Source: UBA964 sp037444685
GTDB taxonomy: Bacteria; Pseudomonadota; Gammaproteobacteria; Steroidobacterales; Steroidobacteraceae
NCBI GenBank assembly: GCA_037444685.1
Contig: JBBILX010000004.1
Coordinates: forward strand, 124,001 to 188,000
Direction: 5' to 3'
DNA: 64,000 bases
Shown: positions 59,105 to 64,000 of the stretch, piece by piece
Position numbering within the stretch: the stretch's first letter is position 1
How the letters are laid out: each line of letters opens with the position of its first letter
The notes under the pieces: model-generated
Database searches by the model: none
Told to the model about the DNA's origin: nothing
What the model saw: the letters and a program-made list of their open reading frames with translations, nothing else
Translations under genes and position numbers: made by a program

Positions 59105-60721
59105 ATGCGTTTCGCTGCGATGGTCCTGCTGCTGTGGCTGCTCGCGGCCTGCAGTGCCGACTCAACGCCCGCCGGCGGGGCGCCCGGTGCGCGCACCGCG
59201 GGGCCCCAACTCGTGCGCGGCAACGGTCCCGAGCCCGATTCGCTCGATCCGCAGCGCGCGCGGACGGTCGAGGCGGCGAACGTGCTCCGCGACGTGCTGG
59301 AGGGCCTGACGGCCGTGGGTCGCGACGGCGCCCCGGTGCCCGCGGCCGCCGAGCGCTGGGACGTCAGCGTGGACGGCTTGCGCTATACGTTCACGCTGCG
59401 CGAGGGCCTGCGCTGGTCGAACGGCGACGCCGTCGTCGCCGAGGACTACGTCGCGGCGCTGCGGCGTCTCGTCGATCCGGCTACGGCCTCGCAATATGCG
59501 CAGATCGTCGACGTGATCGACGGCGCGCCGGACATCATCGCCGGGCGCAGGCCGGCCGCCGAGCTCGGCGTAGCCGCATCCGATGCGCGCACCGTGATCA
59601 TCACCCTCTCGAGTCCGGCGCCCTATCTGCCCGGTCTGCTCTCGCATCCATCGACCTTCCCGGTGCATCGTGCGACGCTCGCGCGTCTGGGGGACGAATT
59701 CATGCGGCCGGGCCAGGCGGTCACCAACGGACCGTTCACGCTGGTGCGCTGGGTGCAGGGTTCGCACATCGATCTCGAGCGCAATCGGCGCTACTGGAAC
59801 GACGCGGCAACCCGGCTCGGCGGCGTGCGCTGGGTATCGAATGCCGACTCCGCCGCCGAGTACCGCCGCTATCGCGCCGGCGAGATCCACGTGACCGCCG
59901 TCGTGCCGCCGGCGCAGTTCGACCGGATTCGCGCCGAGCACGGCGCCGAGCTCCACATCGGACCGCAGCTCGGCACCTACTTCTACGGCTTCAACTTGGA
60001 CCGCGAGCCGTTTCGCAGCCAGGCCGGCCTGCGCCGCGCGCTGTCGCTGGTGATCGACCGCGAGCGGCTGGTCGAGACCGTCACGCGCGTCGGCGAGCGG
60101 CCCGCACATGGCTGGGTACCACCGGGCACTTACGGCCATGGCAGCCAGTCGTTCGATTATGCGGCACGGCCGATGTCGGAGCGGATCGCCGAGGCGCGCC
60201 GGCTCTATGCGGCAGCCGGCTACTCGCGCGCGCGGCCGCTGCGCTTCGAGCTGCGCTACAACAGCGGCGACGTCCACAACCGGATCGCCGTGGCTGTCGC
60301 GCAGATGTGGAAGGAGGCGCTCGGCGTCGAGGCCGAGCTCGTCGCGGTCGAGTTCAAGGTCCTGCAGCGGGACATCGACGCGCGTCGCGTCGACCTCTAT
60401 CGGCTCGCGTGGATCGGCGACTACAACGATCCGTACAGTTTCCTGCAGTACTTCAAGAGCGACTTCGGCATCAACACGCCTCGCTACCGTAACCCGCGCT
60501 ACGACGCGCTGCTCCTGCGCGCCTCGGCGAGCGTCGATCCAGCCGCGCGGCGCGCGCTGCTCGAGGAGGCCGAGCGACTGCTGCTCGGCGATCACCCGGT
60601 GCTGCCGCTCTACTTCTACGTGACGAAGCACCTCGTCAGCTCGCGCGTCAGCGGCTGGTACGACAACGTCATGAACGTCACTTACAGCCGCGATCTCGCG
60701 CTCGCCGAGCCGTCGCGCTGA
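59105..60721 (+). CDS. Oligopeptide ABC transporter substrate-binding lipoprotein (OppA-like)
   Basis: 538 residues. Lipobox LLAAC. SBP_bac_5 pattern: GPEPDSLDPQRARTVEAANV, LREGLRWSNGDAVVAEDYVA, GPFTLVRWVQGSHIDLERNR, YWND, YFYGFNLDREPFRSQAGLRR, and ALSLVIDRERLVETV. It binds peptides in the periplasm. No oppBCDF genes are adjacent, so either the transporter lies elsewhere or the protein works alone, e.g. in peptide recycling (MppA-like). Confidence 0.88.
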   Translation: MRFAAMVLLLWLLAACSADSTPAGGAPGARTAGPQLVRGNGPEPDSLDPQRARTVEAANVLRDVLEGLTAVGRDGAPVPAAAERWDVSVDGLRYTFTLREGLRWSNGDAVVAEDYVAALRRLVDPATASQYAQIVDVIDGAPDIIAGRRPAAELGVAASDARTVIITLSSPAPYLPGLLSHPSTFPVHRATLARLGDEFMRPGQAVTNGPFTLVRWVQGSHIDLERNRRYWNDAATRLGGVRWVSNADSAAEYRRYRAGEIHVTAVVPPAQFDRIRAEHGAELHIGPQLGTYFYGFNLDREPFRSQAGLRRALSLVIDRERLVETVTRVGERPAHGWVPPGTYGHGSQSFDYAARPMSERIAEARRLYAAAGYSRARPLRFELRYNSGDVHNRIAVAVAQMWKEALGVEAELVAVEFKVLQRDIDARRVDLYRLAWIGDYNDPYSFLQYFKSDFGINTPRYRNPRYDALLLRASASVDPAARRALLEEAERLLLGDHPVLPLYFYVTKHLVSSRVSGWYDNVMNVTYSRDLALAEPSR

Positions 60722-60742
60722 GTTGCGGCGACGCCGCCGTCG

Positions 60743-61852
60743 CTACGAGGGTGCGTACGGCCGATACGGCAGCGCGAGGTCGTTTGCCACGGCTTCGTAG
60801 GCAATCGCGCCCGCGTGCACGTTGACGCCGCGCAGCAGGCCCGGATCGCGTGCGAGCGCCCGCGCGGCGCCTAAGTCGGCGAGTTCGCGGATGTAGGGCA
60901 GCGTCGCGTTGGTCAGTGCCACGGTCGAGGTGCGCGGTACGGCACCGGGCATGTTCGTGACGCAGTAGTGAATGACGTCGTCGACGACGTAAGTCGGCTC
61001 TGCGTGGGTGGTGGGTCGGCTCGTCTCGAAACAGCCTCCCTGGTCGATCGAGATGTCGACGATCACCGCACCCGCCTTCATCGAGCGAACCATTTCGCGT
61101 GTGACGAGTTTCGGCGCAGCGGCACCGTGGATCAGCACGGCGCCGATCACGAGATCGGCGTCGGCGACGAGCTTCTCGATCGCGTCGGTCGTCGAATAGA
61201 CCGTGGTCAGCGTGTTGCTGAAGATGTGCTCGAGCTCGCGCAGTCGCGGCACCGAACGGTCGACGATCGTCACGTCGGCGCGCAGGCCGACGGCCATCTC
61301 TGCGGCGTGCGTGCCGGAGACGCCGCCGCCCAGGATCACGACCTTGGCCGGGGGCACGCCAGGGACTCCGCCGAGCAGCACGCCGAAACCACCGTTCGCC
61401 TTCTGCAGGCAGAAGGCGCCGACCTGGATCGACATGCGGCCGGCGACCTCGCTCATCGGCGTCAGCAGCGGCAGGCTGCCGTTCGGCAGTTCGACGGTTT
61501 CGTAAGCGATCGCCGTGACGCCCGACTGCGTCAGCGCCTCGGCCTGGGCCCGGTCGGCGGCGAGGTGCAGGTAGGTGAAGAGGGTTTGCCCGGGGCGCAG
61601 CAGCGCGCATTCGTGCAGTTGCGGCTCCTTTACCTTGACGATGAGCTCCGCGGTCCCGAACACCTTCGCCGCGTCATCGGCGATGATGGCGCCGGCACGC
61701 CGGTAGTGCTCGTCGGTGAAGCCGATGCCGAGGCCGGCACCGTGTTCGACGATGACTTCGTGGCCGGCGCGCACGAGCTCGCGCACACCCGGCGGCACGA
61801 GTCCGACGCGGTATTCGTGGACCTTGATCTCCTTTGGCACTCCGATGCGCAT
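60743..61852 (-). CDS. ald: Alanine dehydrogenase
   Basis: 369 residues from ATG 61852. MRIGVPKEIKVHEYRVGLVP, the catalytic Lys region VKVKEPQLHE, His in LFTYLHLAADRAQ, the NAD-binding VVILGGGVSGTHAAEMAVGL and DISIDQGGCFETSRPTTH are all present. It interconverts alanine with pyruvate and ammonia using NAD. Convergent with the OppA-like gene, 21 bases apart; use of peptide-derived alanine would fit but is inference. Length is standard. Confidence 0.95.
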   Translation of the reverse strand: MRIGVPKEIKVHEYRVGLVPPGVRELVRAGHEVIVEHGAGLGIGFTDEHYRRAGAIIADDAAKVFGTAELIVKVKEPQLHECALLRPGQTLFTYLHLAADRAQAEALTQSGVTAIAYETVELPNGSLPLLTPMSEVAGRMSIQVGAFCLQKANGGFGVLLGGVPGVPPAKVVILGGGVSGTHAAEMAVGLRADVTIVDRSVPRLRELEHIFSNTLTTVYSTTDAIEKLVADADLVIGAVLIHGAAAPKLVTREMVRSMKAGAVIVDISIDQGGCFETSRPTTHAEPTYVVDDVIHYCVTNMPGAVPRTSTVALTNATLPYIRELADLGAARALARDPGLLRGVNVHAGAIAYEAVANDLALPYRPYAPS

Positions 61853-61892
61853 GTCAGCCCCCTCGGCTGGTGATCGAGCCGGCGTCCATCGT

Positions 61893-61933
61893 AAAAGAAA
61901 AGGCCCATCGCGCAGGGGGGAACGCAATGGGCC
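61893..61933 (-). terminator. Rho-independent terminator on the minus strand
   Basis: Inverted repeat ATGGGCC (61927-61933) / GGCCCAT (61902-61908) with an 18-base loop is followed on the minus strand by a TTTTCTTTT run (61893-61901). It lies after the 109-aa gene (ending 62036) and before ald, 40 bases from the ald start. It probably ends the upstream transcript. A second inverted repeat, CGCGAGTC / GACTCGCG, is at about 61943-61962. Confidence 0.6.
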
Positions 61934-62035
61934 CGTTGGGGCGCGAGTCGCACGACTCGCGAGGGGTGAGACCGACGGCGGTCAGGAGAGTTCAGTCAGC
62001 GCCCAGCAACCTGCCCGCGCGCTGCCTGACACTGA

Positions 62036-62365
62036 TCAGGGACGGTCCTGCGCGTCGTGCTTCTGCCGGTAGATCCGCCGGCTCTGCACGTCGGCCGCGT
62101 GCTCGAGCCGCGCCCGCTCACGAGCGGTCACGTCGCCGTCCGCCTTCGCGCGGCGTTCGAGCCGACGCAGGTGCTGCTGTCCGTGGACGAGCCGGCGCGT
62201 CTCGGCGCGCGTCAGCTCGCCAGAGGCGACGCCCTGTCGGATGCGCGCGGCCTGGTTCTGCTGCCGCTGGTCGAGGCGCGGCGTGCCCTCGGCGAGGCTT
62301 GGGGTGGCGAGGGTGAGCCCTGCGGCGAGCAGAGCGGCGGTGCAGGCGGTGATCTTGTTGAACAT
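62036..62365 (-). CDS. Small exported basic helical protein
   Basis: 109 residues with a clear signal peptide (ITACTAALLAAGLTLATPSLA, cut after SLA). The mature part is very rich in Arg and Gln: RLDQRQQNQAARIRQGVASG, ELTRAETRRLVHGQQHLRRL. Probably two long helices; it resembles small periplasmic stress proteins of the Spy/CpxP size class but without their LTxxQ pattern. Function unknown. Upstream palindrome at 62493-62512 may control it. Confidence 0.7.
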   Translation of the reverse strand: MFNKITACTAALLAAGLTLATPSLAEGTPRLDQRQQNQAARIRQGVASGELTRAETRRLVHGQQHLRRLERRAKADGDVTARERARLEHAADVQSRRIYRQKHDAQDRP

Positions 62366-62492
62366 TGTCGAATCTCCTTAGCGGCCGGGGTTCGTGGCCG
62401 GTTGGGAAACAAAACGGTCTCGGGTGCCGGCCGTTGACGTCCGCAGCCTTGGCGTGAGCGATGCCCGCCTCCGTCTGGCCTTCCAGAGCTTG

Positions 62493-62512
62493 TTGATTCA
62501 AATATGAATCAA
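62493..62512. promoter_or_regulatory. Perfect 20-bp palindrome upstream of the small exported protein
   Basis: TTGATTCA-AATA-TGAATCAA is a perfect inverted repeat in an unusually AT-rich patch (about 62489-62545). It lies 128 bases ahead of the ATG at 62365 and just after the CheD-like gene. The shape fits an operator for a dimeric regulator; which one is unknown. Confidence 0.5.
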
Positions 62513-62543
62513 ATAGGCGCCTTAATACAAATAAACGCTCGAA

Positions 62544-63023
62544 TTATCTGCCAATCCGTGCCCACCCCATCGCGGGCCGGAAGTGCAGCCGCAGCGGAGT
62601 GCCCGCTTCCTCGAGAGCTTCCACGACCTTGATGCCGCTGTCGGCTGCATGCGCCCGGACGAAGGCCAGCAGCAGCTGGGCGCTCGGCGCGAGTTGCCGC
62701 TCGACGCCGAGGTGCACGATCAGGCGGGCCTGCCAGTGCCGCGCGGCCGGACAGGCCGCCCGCAAGGCCGCGCCACAGCGCTCGAGCAGCAGCAGGTCGC
62801 TAGCAAGGAGTTCGTCGGTGAGTTCCGCGACCGCGGTCTCGAGGTTCGGCGGCACGACGCGCAGGTGCAGCATCGCACCGGCCTCCTCGACCGCGTCGTA
62901 GAGGCAGACCGCCAGCGATCCTGCCACGGTCGCGCAAAGCACGTCGTCGTCGATCGTGACGACGTAACTGTCGAGTGCGACCTCGACGTGGGTGTTGGAC
63001 TGCGGCAGGGCAGGCTCGGCCAT
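62544..63023 (-). CDS. CheD-like protein lacking the catalytic cysteine
   Basis: 159 residues. TVAGSLAVCLYDAVEEAGAM followed by LHLRVVPPN lines up with the CheD pattern GSCVAVxLYD...GGxxHxMLP, with Leu in place of the active-site Cys and the His kept. CheD deamidates chemoreceptor glutamines; this copy should not. Later segments (DELLASDLLLLERCGAALRA, LIVHLGVERQLAPSAQ) are only loosely similar. No chemotaxis genes adjoin it. Alternative: an unrelated small regulatory protein. Confidence 0.5.
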   Translation of the reverse strand: MAEPALPQSNTHVEVALDSYVVTIDDDVLCATVAGSLAVCLYDAVEEAGAMLHLRVVPPNLETAVAELTDELLASDLLLLERCGAALRAACPAARHWQARLIVHLGVERQLAPSAQLLLAFVRAHAADSGIKVVEALEEAGTPLRLHFRPAMGWARIGR

Positions 63024-63194
63024 TCGAGCGATAGTGCGTGGTCGCGGCCCGGGGTACCTTGACGCCCATCACGAACGCGAAGCCCGCCCCTCGACGAGCC
63101 GCCGGCCGTGGCCGGGCGGCCGCTCGCCTTACGCTCGCTCGGCGGACGTGCGGCCGCTTATCATCCTGTTCGAGCAACACCGGAGCAGCGTCAC

Positions 63195-64000
63195 ATGGAA
63201 GGATTGGGCCTGATCTTCATCGTTGTCGTCGCGCTGATCGTCATCGGCAGCAAGGCGTTTCTGACGGTCCCGCAGGGGTTCCAGTACACGCTCGAGCGCT
63301 TCGGTCGCTATCGCAAGACTATGGATCCGGGCTTTCACATCCTCGTGCCGTTTATCGAGGCCGTCGGGCGCAAGATGAACATGATGGAGCAGGTCCTCGA
63401 CGTGCCGCGGCAGGAGGTCATCTCGCGCGATAACGCGATGGTGTCGATCGACGCCGTGGTGTTCTACCAGGTGCTCGACGCCGCCAAGGCCGCCTATGAG
63501 GTCGACAACCTGCGGCTGGCGATCATCAACCTGACGATGACCAACATCCGCACGGTCGTCGGCTCGATGGATCTCGACGAGTGTCTGTCGAAGCGCGACG
63601 AGATCAACCACCGGCTGCTCAAAGTGGTCGACGATGCGACGATGCCATGGGGCGTCAAGTGCACGCGCATCGAGATCAAGGACATCTCGCCGCCGGCCGA
63701 CCTCGTCGAATCGATGGCACGGCAGATGAAAGCGGAGCGCGACAAGCGCGCCAACGTGCTCGAGGCCGAAGGTCTGCGCCAGGCTGCGATCCTCAAGGCC
63801 GAGGGCGAGAAGCAGGCCGCGGTGCTGCAGGCCGAGGGACAGAAGGAGGCGGCGTTCCGCGAAGCCGAGGCGCGCGAGCGGCTTGCGCAGGCCGAGGCGC
63901 GCGCCACGGCGATGGTCTCCCAGGCGATCGCGCAGGGTGACGTACAGGCGATCAATTACTTCGTCGCGCAGAAGTATGTCGAGGCGATCAAGGAGCTCGC
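63195..64000 (+). CDS. qmcA: SPFH/paraslipin membrane protein (QmcA-like), 5' part
   Basis: About 268 residues seen from ATG 63195. N-terminal anchor LGLIFIVVVALIVIGSKAFL, then the SPFH/band-7 domain (VPQGFQYTLERFGRYRKTMD, PGFHILVPFIEAVGRKMNMM, VISRDNAMVSIDAVVFYQV, DLDECLSKRDEIN) and the coiled-coil part with EAEGLRQAAILKAEGEKQAA repeats. It forms oligomeric cages that organise membrane domains and proteases such as FtsH. The gene runs off the window; NfeD would be the expected partner outside. Confidence 0.93.
   Translation, partial: MEGLGLIFIVVVALIVIGSKAFLTVPQGFQYTLERFGRYRKTMDPGFHILVPFIEAVGRKMNMMEQVLDVPRQEVISRDNAMVSIDAVVFYQVLDAAKAAYEVDNLRLAIINLTMTNIRTVVGSMDLDECLSKRDEINHRLLKVVDDATMPWGVKCTRIEIKDISPPADLVESMARQMKAERDKRANVLEAEGLRQAAILKAEGEKQAAVLQAEGQKEAAFREAEARERLAQAEARATAMVSQAIAQGDVQAINYFVAQKYVEAIKEL

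Noticed and set aside
61853..62035. Riboswitch (glycine type) ahead of ald
   Set aside because: The conserved glycine aptamer elements are not found. A terminator hairpin for the upstream gene explains the structure.

Overview
This is a GC-rich (clearly above 60 %) chromosomal window from a proteobacterium. The left edge carries the classic dnaA | rpmH-rnpA-yidD-yidC-mnmE replication-origin neighbourhood, and mnmG lies about 30 kb further on. The gene order, the heme/siderophore receptors with HemP, the NatAB transporter and families such as DUF1838, DUF6607 and DUF2189 suggest a gammaproteobacterium, perhaps of the Nevskiales/Steroidobacterales type. The lineage is inference; no rRNA gene is present.

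Layout. (1) 1-8947: 5' end of dnaA on the minus strand, then rpmH, rnpA, yidD and yidC, one alpha/beta hydrolase, a three-gene minus-strand operon (hydrolase with an unknown C-terminal domain, NmrA-like protein, second hydrolase), then mnmE. (2) 8929-33402: a genomic island inserted at the 3' end of mnmE. It is bounded by imperfect 20-bp copies of the mnmE tail (17/20 identical), the same kind of site used by SGI1-type islands. No integrase is left, only an AlpA stub. Its main cargo is a tightly packed minus-strand defence-like operon (26475 to 9417). In transcription order this is fic, a 45-aa ORF, a 1768-aa DUF1998 helicase, a SNF2-family helicase, VapB/Phd-type antitoxin, VapC PIN toxin, a 1458-aa Eco57I-type adenine methyltransferase, an OLD-like AAA ATPase, a Toprim-like DUF4276 protein and an HNH nuclease. 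Most junctions are ATGA-type overlaps. The right part of the island holds a large secreted lipoprotein with a heparinase-like C-terminal region, bracketed by a 40-bp direct repeat, together with fragments of metY, a Y2 transposase, a broken ISL3 transposase and a frameshifted vapD. (3) 33487-40784: nei, a small zincin, DUF2189, natAB plus an S33 peptidase, and mnmG. (4) 40864-48291: an iron operon with a Fur-like box: hemP, heme receptor, DUF6607, unknown protein, siderophore receptor, PepSY reductase-like protein. (5) 48328-55212: SLC13 carrier, K+ channel coupled to a GCS2-type ligase, Ig-like lipoprotein, MscS channel. (6) 55215-58995: a minus-strand run of DUF1838, archease, rtcB and an internally deleted nrdJ. 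(7) 59105-64000: OppA-like binding protein, alanine dehydrogenase, a small secreted protein, a CheD-like protein without its catalytic cysteine, and the start of an SPFH/QmcA protein.

The most interesting object is the island operon. Its three large proteins look like parts taken from DISARM, BREX and Druantia, but it lacks the hallmark partners of each. A toxin-antitoxin pair with its own palindromic operator sits in the middle, directly ahead of the methyltransferase. Assignments come from reading motifs and recalling families; no database search was possible.
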